Assembly: GCF_000022605.2 (NCBI RefSeq)
Contig: NC_013454.1
Coordinates: 62,001 to 126,000, forward strand
DNA length: 64,000 bases
From: Blattabacterium sp. (Blattella germanica) str. Bge
Lineage (GTDB): Bacteria > Bacteroidota > Bacteroidia > Flavobacteriales > Blattabacteriaceae
Direction: 5' to 3'
A program made the position numbers and the translations under genes. The notes under the pieces were generated by a model that worked only from the letters and a program-made list of their open reading frames with translations, did not search any database and was not told the origin of the DNA. This document shows positions 30,917 through 40,915 of this stretch, in pieces. Each line of letters opens with the position of its first letter. The first letter of the stretch is position 1.

Positions 30917-33006
30917 GTTTTTTGGAAAAAATTAGAAAAAATACATGGTTAATTTTCTTGTTTATAGGAATTTCTTTAGTATTTTTTGTATTGGATCCTA
31001 ATATTTTGTTAAAATTTTTTTCTGAAAATTCTAATGTAATAGGAAAAGTAAATGGAGATAATATTTCTTTCAAAGAATATTTTGATAATTTTCAATTTTT
31101 AAAACGATTTCGTGAAGGAGAATCTGATTCTTCTTTGAAAAATGATGTTTGGAAATTATTAGTTCATGAAAAAGTATTAACTCAACAAGCAATGAAATTA
31201 GGAATACAAAGTACAAAAAGAGATTTTTGGAAAGCTATTGAAAAACAATCTATATATAGTAAAATATATGACTTTCAAGATGAAAAAGGAAATATGGATA
31301 TCAAAAAGTTTCAATTGTATTTGAAAAATTTAGAAAAATTGTCAATTCCTCAGGCAGAGGAAGAAAAAAATATTTGGAATTATGAAAAAAAGAACATTCT
31401 AAAAAAAATTGTGGCAAAAAAATATGTGGAAATGTTAATGTATGGATTGAATACTTCTTTTATAGAAGCGGAGTTGAATTCCAGAGATAAAAATTATTTT
31501 TCCATCATTGATTATGTTTTTATTCCTTATTCAGAGATAGAAAAAAAATATCACCCAATAAAAAATTATGAAATTTATGATTATATTAAAAAAAATAAGT
31601 TTTTTTATAAAACAGAAAATTTAAGAAATCTTAGTTTCGTTATTTTACGTTCTCATCCGTCTTTGGATGATGAAAAAAATATGGATAATAAAATCAGGAA
31701 ATTGTTTCAAGAATTGAAATCCTCTGATCATCATTCTATGATTGTCTCTAATCAATCTGAAAGGCCTTTTGATTCTAATTTTTATTTAAAAAAAAATCTT
31801 CCTCCCATTTTACAAGATTTTGTAGAGAAAAATAATCGAATAGGATCCATGTTTGGTCCTGTTAAAGAAAACAATATTTATATCATGGCTAAATTAACTG
31901 GAAAAAAAATGGTACACAATTCTGTTTTATTCAGTCATATATTAATTTCTCATAAAGAAGCTGTACGTTCTTCTAATCAAAGATCCAAAAAAAAAGCTGA
32001 AAATATAGCTAAAAAAATATATAATACTGTTCAAAAAAATCCTTATCAATTCGATGCTTTAGTAATGAAAAAATCTGATGATTTTATTAAAAATAATAAA
32101 GGAAATTTAGGGTGGATGAAATATGAAGAACAAAATAATCTAAAAAAATTAGATATTTTTTCGTCAGAAAATAAAAAAGGAACAATAGCTTTTACTGAAA
32201 CTAAATTTGGATACCATATTCTAAGAATAGAAGATCAAAAAGATCTGAAACCTGTGTATCAATTCTCTATAATTATCAAAACACTTGTTCCATCAAAAAA
32301 AACGGAAGATTTGCTTCATAAAAATGCTGTTCAATTCATAAAACAAAATAAAAATTCCAATTTAAATACATTGATTAATAATGCAAGAATAAAAAAATAT
32401 GAAACTGTATTTTTAGAAACAGTAAAAAATTATCAATGGAATATTCATGGATTAAATACTGAATTAGATAAGGAAATCATAAATTGGTCTTATGAAAAAA
32501 ATAGAAAAGAAGGAGATTTTAAAGTTTTTTACACTTCAAACAGAGATTACATTATAGTATTTTTATCTAAGATTCAAAAAAAAGGATATCCTATTGAAGA
32601 AATAAAAAATAATTTGATCCCTTTATTGATTAATAAAAAAATTCATAAAAATTTAATAAAATATAAATTTTATAACAAAAATCTAGAAGACATCGCTGTT
32701 CATTTTTCTAAGAAAATCAATAAATCTTGTAGAATCAATTTTTATAATTCTATGATTGGTGAATATAAAGAGCCTAAAGTAGTAGGATCTGCTTTTTCTT
32801 CAAAATTATACAAAACTTCTAATCCTATATTAGGTAAAAAAGGTCTTTTTTTTGTAAGACCATTAAAACGTTTTAATACATCTAAAAAACTTTCTTATTC
32901 AGAAGTAGAATTTTTAAATTCTTTTTTAAGGAAAAATGTTTTAGAAAAATTAGGAGATGTATTGATCAAAAAATCTAAAATTAAAGATTATAGAAAAGAT
33001 ATTTAA
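30913..33006 (+). CDS. PpiD/SurA-like peptidyl-prolyl cis-trans isomerase
   Basis: A 697-residue periplasmic folding factor anchored by one N-terminal membrane segment (about residues 11-31, TWLIFLFIGISLVFFVLD). A SurA-N-like chaperone region follows. A parvulin domain (about 335-440) contains HILISHKEAV, GNLGWM and ETKFGYHILRI. It would help fold exported and outer-membrane proteins near SecDF and BamA. The C-terminal 250 residues are lysine-rich and divergent. The start overlaps the CNNM stop, suggesting coupling. Its stop overlaps tatA on the other strand by four bases. Confidence 0.9.
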   Translation: MSFLEKIRKNTWLIFLFIGISLVFFVLDPNILLKFFSENSNVIGKVNGDNISFKEYFDNFQFLKRFREGESDSSLKNDVWKLLVHEKVLTQQAMKLGIQSTKRDFWKAIEKQSIYSKIYDFQDEKGNMDIKKFQLYLKNLEKLSIPQAEEEKNIWNYEKKNILKKIVAKKYVEMLMYGLNTSFIEAELNSRDKNYFSIIDYVFIPYSEIEKKYHPIKNYEIYDYIKKNKFFYKTENLRNLSFVILRSHPSLDDEKNMDNKIRKLFQELKSSDHHSMIVSNQSERPFDSNFYLKKNLPPILQDFVEKNNRIGSMFGPVKENNIYIMAKLTGKKMVHNSVLFSHILISHKEAVRSSNQRSKKKAENIAKKIYNTVQKNPYQFDALVMKKSDDFIKNNKGNLGWMKYEEQNNLKKLDIFSSENKKGTIAFTETKFGYHILRIEDQKDLKPVYQFSIIIKTLVPSKKTEDLLHKNAVQFIKQNKNSNLNTLINNARIKKYETVFLETVKNYQWNIHGLNTELDKEIINWSYEKNRKEGDFKVFYTSNRDYIIVFLSKIQKKGYPIEEIKNNLIPLLINKKIHKNLIKYKFYNKNLEDIAVHFSKKINKSCRINFYNSMIGEYKEPKVVGSAFSSKLYKTSNPILGKKGLFFVRPLKRFNTSKKLSYSEVEFLNSFLRKNVLEKLGDVLIKKSKIKDYRKDI

Positions 33007-33239
33007 CGTTTCACAGAATAAGGAGGTTTTTTTTCTTTTTTAGGAATAGAAGTTTGTTTTTCTTGATTCTCTTGCGTAAGAATTTCATTTTTTATTTTTT
33101 CTTTAGCATTCTTTAAATATCGTATTCCTTCTCCTAATCCACGAGCTATATCCGGTATTTTTTTGGGTCCAAATACGAGAAGAGCTATAAAAATGATGAA
33201 AAAACTTTCTTCAATACTAATAAATAAAAAATTTGTCAT
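33003..33239 (-). CDS. tatA: Twin-arginine translocase subunit TatA/TatE
   Basis: A 78-residue protein from ATG 33239 (MTNFLFISIEESFF). One N-terminal membrane helix (about residues 5-21) is followed by the hinge FGPKKIPDIARGLGEGIR, an amphipathic helix and a charged tail. This is the TatA/B/E pattern; with no TatC in the window the subunit type is inferred. A start nine codons earlier (33266) would overlap secDF and adds KKYKK, so I prefer the internal start. Tat exports folded proteins across the inner membrane. Confidence 0.9.
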   Translation of the reverse strand: MTNFLFISIEESFFIIFIALLVFGPKKIPDIARGLGEGIRYLKNAKEKIKNEILTQENQEKQTSIPKKEKKPPYSVKR

Positions 33240-33243
33240 TTTC

Positions 33244-35958
33244 TTATATTTTTTTACAAAAATCATATACTATAGATGGAGCTATAAATATAGAAGAGTA
33301 AGTGCCAATACTCACTCCAAGAAATAAAGCTAACATAAAACTACGAAGGGGAGCTCCTCCAAATAAAAAAATGATAGAAATTACTAATAAAGTGATTAAT
33401 GAAGTATTTATAGTTCTTGTTAAAGAATTAACGATTCCTGTGTTTATGGTTTGTTTCATTGTTGAAGATGATGTTTTTTTTGAAATTTTTCTAATTTGAT
33501 CATAAACGATAACAGTATCATTAATGGAATAACCAATTATAGTTAATAACGCAGCTATAAAAGACTGATCGATTTCAAGAATCGGAAATTTCCCATAAAA
33601 AAAAGAGTATATACCAAGAACAATGACTGAATCATGAATTAAAGAAACTACAGCCCCCAATCCAAATTGCCATTTCTGGAATCTTATAAAAATGTATAAA
33701 AATATTCCTATTAAAGAAATGATAATTGATATAAAAGATTTATCTTTCATATCTTTAGCTATTGTTGGTTCTACTTTTTCTGAAGATAAAACTCCTAAAG
33801 GTTTGTCTTTTTCTATATTTTTAAAATCCCTAAAATGAAAATGAATAGGAAAATAATCTTTCAAAGATATGAACATTTTTTGCAAAATTTCTTCGTCTAT
33901 CTTATGATTTTCTTCCCATATTTTGTATTTAGTCACTATTTTAAGTTGATTTTCATTTCCAAATGTTTTTACATTTGGAAATGAAGGTCTACCTTTTTCT
34001 AGAAAAGTTTTTGATAAAATTTCTGAAATTTTTTCAGGAATCATTTTTCTATCAAAAAGAATTACATAAGAACGGCCTCCAACAAAATCTAATCCAAGAT
34101 TTAATCCTTTAAAAACCATAGAAAATACACTAATTATTAAAAGAATAGAAGAAATCATGTAATACCATTTTCTTTTAGACAAAAAATCCCATTGAATATT
34201 TTGAATTTTATGAAAAACATTAATAAACATCTTATTCCCAAAAGTAATATTTTGATATTTTTTTAAATGCCATTCTAACAATAATCTACCTAAACAAGTA
34301 GAAGTAAATACAGATATTATGATTCCAATAATTAAAGTAGTGGAAAATCCTTGAATTGGTCCTGTTCCAAAATAGAACAAAATAATTCCACACAACAAAG
34401 TAGTAATTTGTCCATCTATAATTGACGATAAAGCCCCTTGAAACGTATAACTGTTATGAATAGATGTAAAAATAGAAATTTTATTTCTTATATTTTCTTT
34501 AATTTTTTCATAGATTAGAATGTTGGCATCCATAGACATGGCTAACGTTAATATGATACCTGCAATTCCAGGAAAAGTTAATACTGCGTTTATGGAAATA
34601 AGAATACCAAAAATAAATATTATATTAAAAATTAAAATTATATCAGAATACAATCCTGGAATTGAATAATGAAAAATCATCCAAAAGAATACAAAAAATA
34701 AGGCAATTAAAAAAGATTTCATTCCTTTGTGAATTGATTCTTTTCCCAAAGAGGGACCTACAATCTCCGTTTGAACGATATTCACTGAAGTAGGTAGTTC
34801 TCCTGCATTTAACACATTGACTAAATCATTAGATTCTTGTATAGAAAAATGTCCAGATATTTGAGACATACCATTTGTAATAACTGATTGAACTAAAGGA
34901 TTCGCATAGACGAAATCATCAAGTACTATTGCTATATTTTTTCCTATATTTTTTTCAGTAAATATTTTCCATTTTTTAGTTCCTTCTTGATTCATTTTTA
35001 TATTGACAGATATTTCATTAAAAGGACCAAAAGACTTATAAGCACGAGTCACAACGTCTCCATTTAAATAAGAATACGTTTCTTCATTATTTATTTTTAC
35101 AGCAAATAATTGTAAAAAATTATTATTGATTGAATTTCCCCATAAAAATTTTACATTATGCAAATTATATGGTAAAGCTTCTGTAGCTTCTATTGAATTC
35201 AAGAATTCAGAAATTACTTTTTTATGTTTTTTATGAATAAATCCAACTATGTTGTTTGACTTCCGTGTAGAAATATTCAAAACATCTATAAAAGATTTAT
35301 TTAATTTTTTATGAAAAAATTTATCTATTTTTTTAAAATATGGGAAAACTTCTTGAAAATTATAAGTTTCAAAAAAATGCAATTCTGCTTTTTTTTCTAG
35401 AATATTTTTTATTCTATCTACATCTTTAATACCAGATAATTCTATTAAAATACGATTAGAATTTTTTATACGTTGTATATTTGGCTGTAAAACTCCAAAT
35501 TGATCTATTCTAGATCTTAATATATTTTGAATGGAAATAATAGATAATTCTATTTTTTCTTTCAGAAAAGTTTTTATTTCTACATTTGAACTGTTGGAAT
35601 CAATTTTTTCTATATTGAATCTGTTCCCAAATAAATCGGGAGAAGATAAATGAATGTTTAACTGATCAAAAAAATTGATAAAAAACGATAAATAATCTGC
35701 ATTGGGATTTTCTTTTTTTTTCTGATCTGCATATTCTAATGCTTTTATAAAAAAAGGATTTTGAGAATTTTCTGAAAATTTTTTCAATAAATATTTTTCA
35801 GATACATCTAAAATTATGCTAATTCCTCCTTCCAAATCTAAACCTAGATTTAAAGTTTTTTTATTGTTTTTTTTAAAAACACTGGAATGTATATAATATA
35901 AACAAATTATAGTCAATATTATGGTTGTAAAAATCGTAAAAAAGCTTCCTATACGCAT
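33244..35958 (-). CDS. secDF: Fused protein translocase SecDF
   Basis: A 904-residue natural fusion of SecD and SecF, the usual Bacteroidota form. The SecD half has an N-terminal helix, NLGLDLEGGISIILDV near residue 37, a large periplasmic domain, and six membrane helices including IILTLAMSMDANILIYEKIKE near 475. The SecF half starts near 610 with GLNLGLDFVGGRSYVILF and ends with its own six-helix RND domain (IIGYSINDTVIVYDQIRK near 810). It uses the proton gradient to pull exported proteins through SecYEG. Slightly shorter than free-living homologues (about 990). Its tail lies just upstream of tatA. Confidence 0.96.
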   Translation of the reverse strand: MRIGSFFTIFTTIILTIICLYYIHSSVFKKNNKKTLNLGLDLEGGISIILDVSEKYLLKKFSENSQNPFFIKALEYADQKKKENPNADYLSFFINFFDQLNIHLSSPDLFGNRFNIEKIDSNSSNVEIKTFLKEKIELSIISIQNILRSRIDQFGVLQPNIQRIKNSNRILIELSGIKDVDRIKNILEKKAELHFFETYNFQEVFPYFKKIDKFFHKKLNKSFIDVLNISTRKSNNIVGFIHKKHKKVISEFLNSIEATEALPYNLHNVKFLWGNSINNNFLQLFAVKINNEETYSYLNGDVVTRAYKSFGPFNEISVNIKMNQEGTKKWKIFTEKNIGKNIAIVLDDFVYANPLVQSVITNGMSQISGHFSIQESNDLVNVLNAGELPTSVNIVQTEIVGPSLGKESIHKGMKSFLIALFFVFFWMIFHYSIPGLYSDIILIFNIIFIFGILISINAVLTFPGIAGIILTLAMSMDANILIYEKIKENIRNKISIFTSIHNSYTFQGALSSIIDGQITTLLCGIILFYFGTGPIQGFSTTLIIGIIISVFTSTCLGRLLLEWHLKKYQNITFGNKMFINVFHKIQNIQWDFLSKRKWYYMISSILLIISVFSMVFKGLNLGLDFVGGRSYVILFDRKMIPEKISEILSKTFLEKGRPSFPNVKTFGNENQLKIVTKYKIWEENHKIDEEILQKMFISLKDYFPIHFHFRDFKNIEKDKPLGVLSSEKVEPTIAKDMKDKSFISIIISLIGIFLYIFIRFQKWQFGLGAVVSLIHDSVIVLGIYSFFYGKFPILEIDQSFIAALLTIIGYSINDTVIVYDQIRKISKKTSSSTMKQTINTGIVNSLTRTINTSLITLLVISIIFLFGGAPLRSFMLALFLGVSIGTYSSIFIAPSIVYDFCKKI

Positions 35959-36054
35959 TTTATTTTTTATAACGATTTGTAGATTCGGATAGTAAAAATA
36001 TAAAAATTAAATGTGAAATTATTGTTTCATTAATAGATTAAAAAATTTTATAAT

Positions 36055-36062
36055 TACCTTTG
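36055..36062 (+). promoter_or_regulatory. Candidate -7 element of the MsbA-like gene
   Basis: TACCTTTG fits the Bacteroidota -7 consensus TAnnTTTG and ends 20 bases before the ATG at 36083. No TTTG lies at the usual -33 distance (nearest TTG at 36022), so the call is tentative. Confidence 0.3.
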
Positions 36063-36082
36063 TCTAGGATTAAGAAAATTAA

Positions 36083-37915
36083 ATGAATGCATTTAAAAAA
36101 ATTTTAGCTTATTCAAAGCCTTATAAATATCATTACACTATAAATATATTATGTAATTTTCTGCATTCTTTATTTTCAATTATATCAATCATATCTATTT
36201 CACCTGTATTAAGTATTTTGCTTGAATCTTCTAAAGGGAAAAATAAGACAATATTTTTTAATTCTTTTAATAGTTATTTTGATTTTATCATCAAATATTT
36301 TCATGATTATATAAAAATATTATCAGATCAATACGGTAAAATAAAAACCTTGGCTATATTTTGTGTTTTTATCATTCTTCTTTTTTTAATCAGAAATATT
36401 TTTAAATACTTAGCAGAATATTTTTTAATTGGAATAAGAATTTCTATTGTTAGAAATATTAGAAATGATTTTCACAAAAAAATATTGTCTTTACCTGTTA
36501 TCTTTTTTTCCGATAAAAAAAATGGAGATTTGATGTCTAGATTCTCTAATGATGTTAATGAAATAGAAGTGTCTATTGTCAATTCTTTAGCTAATTTAAT
36601 TAGTTATCCAATAATGGTACTTTTTCATTTTTTGACTTTATTTTTTATGAGTTATCAGCTAACGTTATTTGCTTTTTTATTACTTCCTCTGATGGGAACT
36701 TTTATATCTATTATAGGAAATAGTTTAAAAAAAGACGCAAGAGGAGCTCAAAATCAGTTAGGAAAATTATTTTCTGTTATAGAAGAAACTTTAAATTCCA
36801 CAAAAATTATAAATATTTTTAATGCTGAAAACCAAATGCAAAAACGTTTTGAACAAGTTTCTGAATGTCAGAAAATACTTTCTGCTCGTGTGAACAGAAA
36901 AAAAGAATTAGCTTCTCCAACAAGCGAATTCTTAGGTTCTATCACTATGATTTTAATTATTTGGTATGGAGGAAAACTTTTTTTGGAAAAAAAGGGAATG
37001 GCTCCAGAAATTCTTTTTCCTTTTATAGGATTATTTTTTCAAATTATTAATCCAGCGAAAAGTCTAGTTAATTCTATATCTAATATTCAAAAAGGAAGAG
37101 CTGCTGCAGAACGTATTGTAGAAATATTAAATACTAAATGTGTTTCAAATGAAAAAATGAGATCGAAATCTATTTTTCATTTTGAAAATGAAATTTTGTT
37201 TCAGAATGTAACATTTGCTTATAATAAAACTGTTTTGATTCAAAATTTGAACTTTTCTTTGAAAAAAGGAAAAACAATAGCTTTAGTAGGGAGATCAGGA
37301 AGTGGAAAATCTACTATAGCTAATTTGTTAGCTAACTTTTATAATGTTACATCTGGAGAAATAACTGTTGATGGAATTAACATTAAATATTTAAGAATTA
37401 AAGATTATAGAAAGTTATTAGGAATGGTAACCCAAGAACCGGTTCTTTTTAATGATTCTGTTTTTAACAATATAACATTAGGTGTAGAAAAAAAAATATC
37501 TATCAATTCTGTAATAAAAGCAGCTAAAATTGCAAATGCACATTGTTTTATAGAAAAACTTCCAAAAGGATACGACACTATTATTGGATACAATGGTAAT
37601 AAATTGTCTTTAGGACAAAAACAAAGAATTAGTATAGCTAGAGTTGTTTTTAAAGATCCTCCAATTATGATTTTGGATGAGGCTACTTCTTCTCTAGATG
37701 CAGAATCAGAAATAGCGGTTCAAAAAGCATTAAATAAAATGATGAGAAATAGAACATCTCTTGTGATAGCTCACCGATTATCTTCTCCCATTATACAAAA
37801 TGCAGACCATATTATTGTGTTGGAAAAAGGAAAAATAATAGAACAAGGGAAGCATCAAACTTTAATTGATAAAAAAGGAACTTACAGTAATTTAATGTCT
37901 TTACAAAGTTTTTGA
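36083..37915 (+). CDS. MsbA-like ABC exporter
   Basis: A 610-residue half-transporter. Six membrane helices span about residues 15-320, followed by a nucleotide-binding domain (about 365-610) with Walker A GRSGSGKST near 402. The Q loop is VTQEPVLFND, Walker B is PIMILDEATSSLD near 530, and the H loop is IAHRL near 562. The C-loop reads LSLGQKQR instead of the usual LSGGQ, which is unusual. Flipping of lipid A across the inner membrane is the likely role, in line with LptC and BamA nearby. A multidrug substrate cannot be excluded. Confidence 0.9.
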   Translation: MNAFKKILAYSKPYKYHYTINILCNFLHSLFSIISIISISPVLSILLESSKGKNKTIFFNSFNSYFDFIIKYFHDYIKILSDQYGKIKTLAIFCVFIILLFLIRNIFKYLAEYFLIGIRISIVRNIRNDFHKKILSLPVIFFSDKKNGDLMSRFSNDVNEIEVSIVNSLANLISYPIMVLFHFLTLFFMSYQLTLFAFLLLPLMGTFISIIGNSLKKDARGAQNQLGKLFSVIEETLNSTKIINIFNAENQMQKRFEQVSECQKILSARVNRKKELASPTSEFLGSITMILIIWYGGKLFLEKKGMAPEILFPFIGLFFQIINPAKSLVNSISNIQKGRAAAERIVEILNTKCVSNEKMRSKSIFHFENEILFQNVTFAYNKTVLIQNLNFSLKKGKTIALVGRSGSGKSTIANLLANFYNVTSGEITVDGINIKYLRIKDYRKLLGMVTQEPVLFNDSVFNNITLGVEKKISINSVIKAAKIANAHCFIEKLPKGYDTIIGYNGNKLSLGQKQRISIARVVFKDPPIMILDEATSSLDAESEIAVQKALNKMMRNRTSLVIAHRLSSPIIQNADHIIVLEKGKIIEQGKHQTLIDKKGTYSNLMSLQSF

Positions 37916-37928
37916 ATGAATCTATTAT

Positions 37929-38636
37929 ATGAATATTGTAAAATCTGTTTCCGAAATTATTGATCATCCTGTTTTATCTATTTCCATTATAGGAAACCTA
38001 TTCTTAATAGAAAGTATTTTATCCATAGATAATGCAGCCATGATCGCTTCTATGATTGTGAATTTAAGAAAAGAAGATAGGAAAAAAGCGATTAAATATG
38101 GAATTGTTGGAGCTTATTTTTTTAGAGGATTATGTTTACTGTTTGCTTCGACATTAATAAAAATATGGTGGCTTAAACCATTGGGTGGTTTATATTTAAT
38201 TTTTGTAGGATTCAATCATTTCTTAACAAAAAATAATTTTTCGTCAAAAAATTCAAAGAACATAAAAAGAAAAGATTCTTTTTGGAAAATTGTTCTGTTC
38301 ATAGAAATTATGGATTTGTCTTTTTCTATTGATAATATTTTTGCTTCTGTTGCTTTGTCAGAAAATTTTTTATTAATTTTTTTAGGTGTATTTATAGGAA
38401 TTCTTTCAATGAGATTGATTGCTCAATTTTTTATTCAATTAATGGAAAAGTTTCCAGAATTAAAGAACTCTGCTTTTCTCATTATTATCGTTCTAGGAAT
38501 AAAACTTATTTTTTCTTCTTTTAAAAATCATAATTTCTTCTTATCCGAAGGAATATTTTCGTTATTCACTTTTTTTGTATTTGCATTTCCCATTTTTGTT
38601 TTTTGGATCAAAAAAATCATAAAAAAAATAAACTAA
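37929..38636 (+). CDS. TerC-family membrane protein
   Basis: A 235-residue protein with about seven membrane segments. The two TerC signatures are LSIDNAAMIASMIV near residue 32 and LSFSIDNIFASVALS near 128, each with the conserved Asp-Asn that may bind metal. Family members take part in manganese or tellurite handling and in metalation of exported proteins; the role here is unknown. It starts 13 bases after the ABC exporter and overlaps pdhC on the other strand by four bases. Lacks the C-terminal CBS domains of longer relatives. Confidence 0.9.
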   Translation: MNIVKSVSEIIDHPVLSISIIGNLFLIESILSIDNAAMIASMIVNLRKEDRKKAIKYGIVGAYFFRGLCLLFASTLIKIWWLKPLGGLYLIFVGFNHFLTKNNFSSKNSKNIKRKDSFWKIVLFIEIMDLSFSIDNIFASVALSENFLLIFLGVFIGILSMRLIAQFFIQLMEKFPELKNSAFLIIIVLGIKLIFSSFKNHNFFLSEGIFSLFTFFVFAFPIFVFWIKKIIKKIN

Positions 38637-39811
38637 AATAGTATGGTAATAGGATCTTCTAAAAAGTTTTTAAGAGAATGAATATAGCTACTTCCTATAG
38701 CTCCATCTATAATTCTATGATCACAAGATAAAGTAATTTTCATTACATTTCCTATTTCTATTTTAGAATCTTTAACAATTGGTCGTTTCATAATAGATCC
38801 TACAGATAAAATAGAAGAGTTAGGAATGTTAATAATAGAAGTAAAAAATTCTATTCCATACATTCCCAAATTGGAAACTGTAAAAGTACTGTTTTCTATT
38901 TCTTCTGGTTGTATTTTTTTTGATTTAGAACGTAATACTTTATCTTTAATTTCTTTGGAAATTTGTAATAATGATTTTTGATCTGCATTTTTAATAACTG
39001 GGACAATTAATCCATCTTTTACCGCTACTGCTACTCCTATATGAATATGTGAATGAAGTAGAATCTCTTCTTCATTCCAAGATACATTCATATCAGGATG
39101 CCTCTTCAAAGATTGAGCAACCGCTTTTATAATAATATCATTAAATGATATTTTCTCTTCTAAAGAAAGTTTATCGTTTAAGTCTTTTCTAAATTTCATC
39201 AATTTATCCACATTAATTTCACTAAATAAATAATAATGTGGAGCAGAAAATTTAGAATAAGTTAAATGTTTTGCTATTTTTATTCTCATGGAAGAATGAG
39301 TTATTTTTTTATTAACTTCCTTATAGCTTGTTTTTTCATTTGTTTTTTCATAAGATTCAATATCTCTTTTAATGATTCTTCCATATTCTCCACTTCCTTT
39401 AATATCATTTATAGAAAGTCCTATTTTTTGAGCCATTTTTTTTGCTAAAGGAGAAATAAATATTCGATCTTTTTTATTTTTTTTATATACTTTATCCTTT
39501 TTTTCTTCTTTAATTTCTTTTTTTTCTTGTTCTTCTCCTTTTGATTTTGAAATCAAATGACTGATGTCTTCTCCTTTCTCTCCTATAATCGCTAATATAT
39601 CATTTACACGTGTAGTCCCCCCTTCTTTTACCCCAATAAAAAGTAAAACTCCACTTACATCTATTTCAAAATCTTGAGTCGCTTTATCTGTTTCTATTTC
39701 AGCTAGAATATCTCCTTCTGAAACTTGATCTCCTATTTTTTTATTCCATTTTATTACAGTCCCCTCTTCCATTGTATCACTTAATTGGGGCATAGATATT
39801 ATTTCCGCCAT
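38633..39811 (-). CDS. pdhC: Pyruvate dehydrogenase E2 (dihydrolipoamide acetyltransferase)
   Basis: A 392-residue E2. One lipoyl domain (1-77) has the modified lysine at 43 in EIETDKATQDF. A lysine-rich linker (about 88-112) is followed by the E3/E1-binding domain (about 117-152, ISPLAKKMAQKIGLSINDIKG). The acetyltransferase core carries SCDHRIIDGA near the C-terminus with the catalytic His and Asp. A single lipoyl domain, rather than two or three, makes it shorter than free-living relatives (about 540). It follows pdhA by 25 bases. Converts pyruvate to acetyl-CoA with E1 and E3; E1 beta and E3 are not in the window. Confidence 0.95.
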   Translation of the reverse strand: MAEIISMPQLSDTMEEGTVIKWNKKIGDQVSEGDILAEIETDKATQDFEIDVSGVLLFIGVKEGGTTRVNDILAIIGEKGEDISHLISKSKGEEQEKKEIKEEKKDKVYKKNKKDRIFISPLAKKMAQKIGLSINDIKGSGEYGRIIKRDIESYEKTNEKTSYKEVNKKITHSSMRIKIAKHLTYSKFSAPHYYLFSEINVDKLMKFRKDLNDKLSLEEKISFNDIIIKAVAQSLKRHPDMNVSWNEEEILLHSHIHIGVAVAVKDGLIVPVIKNADQKSLLQISKEIKDKVLRSKSKKIQPEEIENSTFTVSNLGMYGIEFFTSIINIPNSSILSVGSIMKRPIVKDSKIEIGNVMKITLSCDHRIIDGAIGSSYIHSLKNFLEDPITILF

Positions 39812-39836
39812 TATTATAAGGTATTTTTTTTGATTA

Positions 39837-40841
39837 TCACGAAGATATAACTTGATCTAAAAAAGGATAATTTGTTTCATTATAAACAACATTATACATT
39901 TCTTCTAAAGAAGGTGGATCCGATTTTTCTGCAAATTCTACACAGGATTCTACTTCTTTTTTTACTTCATTTTCTATCGTTTTCAGATTTTCTATTGTTT
40001 CCCATTTATTTTGTATAATAATATTTTTTAATTTTAAAATGGGGTCTTTTTTTTTATATGAATGAACCTCTTCTTTGCTACGATATGATTCAGCATCTGA
40101 CATAGAATGTCCTCTATATCTATATGTTTGAATGTCTAAAAAAGTAGCTCCTTCACCTTTTCTAGCTCTTTCTATTGCAATAAAAGCCGCCCGTGCTATT
40201 TTTTCAGGATCCATTCCATCCACAGAATTAGAAGGCATCCCGTATGATAACCCTATTTTATAGATTTCTTCCACATTTGTACTTCTTTCTACAGAAGTTC
40301 CCATAGCATATTTATTGTTTTCACATATAAATACAACAGGAAGTTTCCAGATCATGGCCATATTAAATGTTTCATGTAAAGATCCTTGTCTTACAGCTCC
40401 GTCTCCCATAAGAGTAAGAGTGACAGCCTTTCTATTAAAATACTTGTCGGAAAAAGCAATACCAGCTCCTAATGGAATTTGCCCCCCTACAATTCCGTGA
40501 CCTCCATAGAAACGATGTTTCTTACTAAAAATATGCATGGATCCGCCCATTCCATGAGAAGTTCCAGTTTTTTTTCCTAAAAGTTCTGCCATGACTTTCT
40601 TTGGATCAACTCCCATAGATATGGGCAAAATATGACATCTATATGCAGTTATAATTTTATCTTTAGACATATCCATTGCATGAATCAATCCTGCTGGAAT
40701 TGCTTCTTGTCCATTATACAGATGTAAAAATCCTCTAATTTTCTGTTTCAAGTATAGGGAACGACATTTGTCCTCAAATTTTCTCCAAAAAGACATATCC
40801 TTAAACCACTTGAGATAGGTTTCTGTGGTAATTTCTTTCAT
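39837..40841 (-). CDS. pdhA: Pyruvate dehydrogenase E1 component, alpha subunit
   Basis: A 334-residue thiamine diphosphate enzyme. The TPP motif GDGAVRQGSLHETFNMA is near residue 154 and ends in ICENN. KKTGTSHGMGGSMH near 89 and YRGHSMSD near 258 (phosphorylation-loop region) are typical of E1 alpha. Length is normal. pdhA precedes pdhC on the minus strand as in other Bacteroidota, with the E1 beta gene elsewhere. Supplies acetyl-CoA for fatty acids and mevalonate. A branched-chain 2-oxoacid E1 is the main alternative and is less likely given the pairing with this E2. Confidence 0.95.
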   Translation of the reverse strand: MKEITTETYLKWFKDMSFWRKFEDKCRSLYLKQKIRGFLHLYNGQEAIPAGLIHAMDMSKDKIITAYRCHILPISMGVDPKKVMAELLGKKTGTSHGMGGSMHIFSKKHRFYGGHGIVGGQIPLGAGIAFSDKYFNRKAVTLTLMGDGAVRQGSLHETFNMAMIWKLPVVFICENNKYAMGTSVERSTNVEEIYKIGLSYGMPSNSVDGMDPEKIARAAFIAIERARKGEGATFLDIQTYRYRGHSMSDAESYRSKEEVHSYKKKDPILKLKNIIIQNKWETIENLKTIENEVKKEVESCVEFAEKSDPPSLEEMYNVVYNETNYPFLDQVISS

Positions 40842-40915
40842 AAGAAAAAATTTTTATGAGATTATCATCTATCGTATGCAAATTTAATCTTTAAGATTCA
40901 ATCTACAAAGAATAA

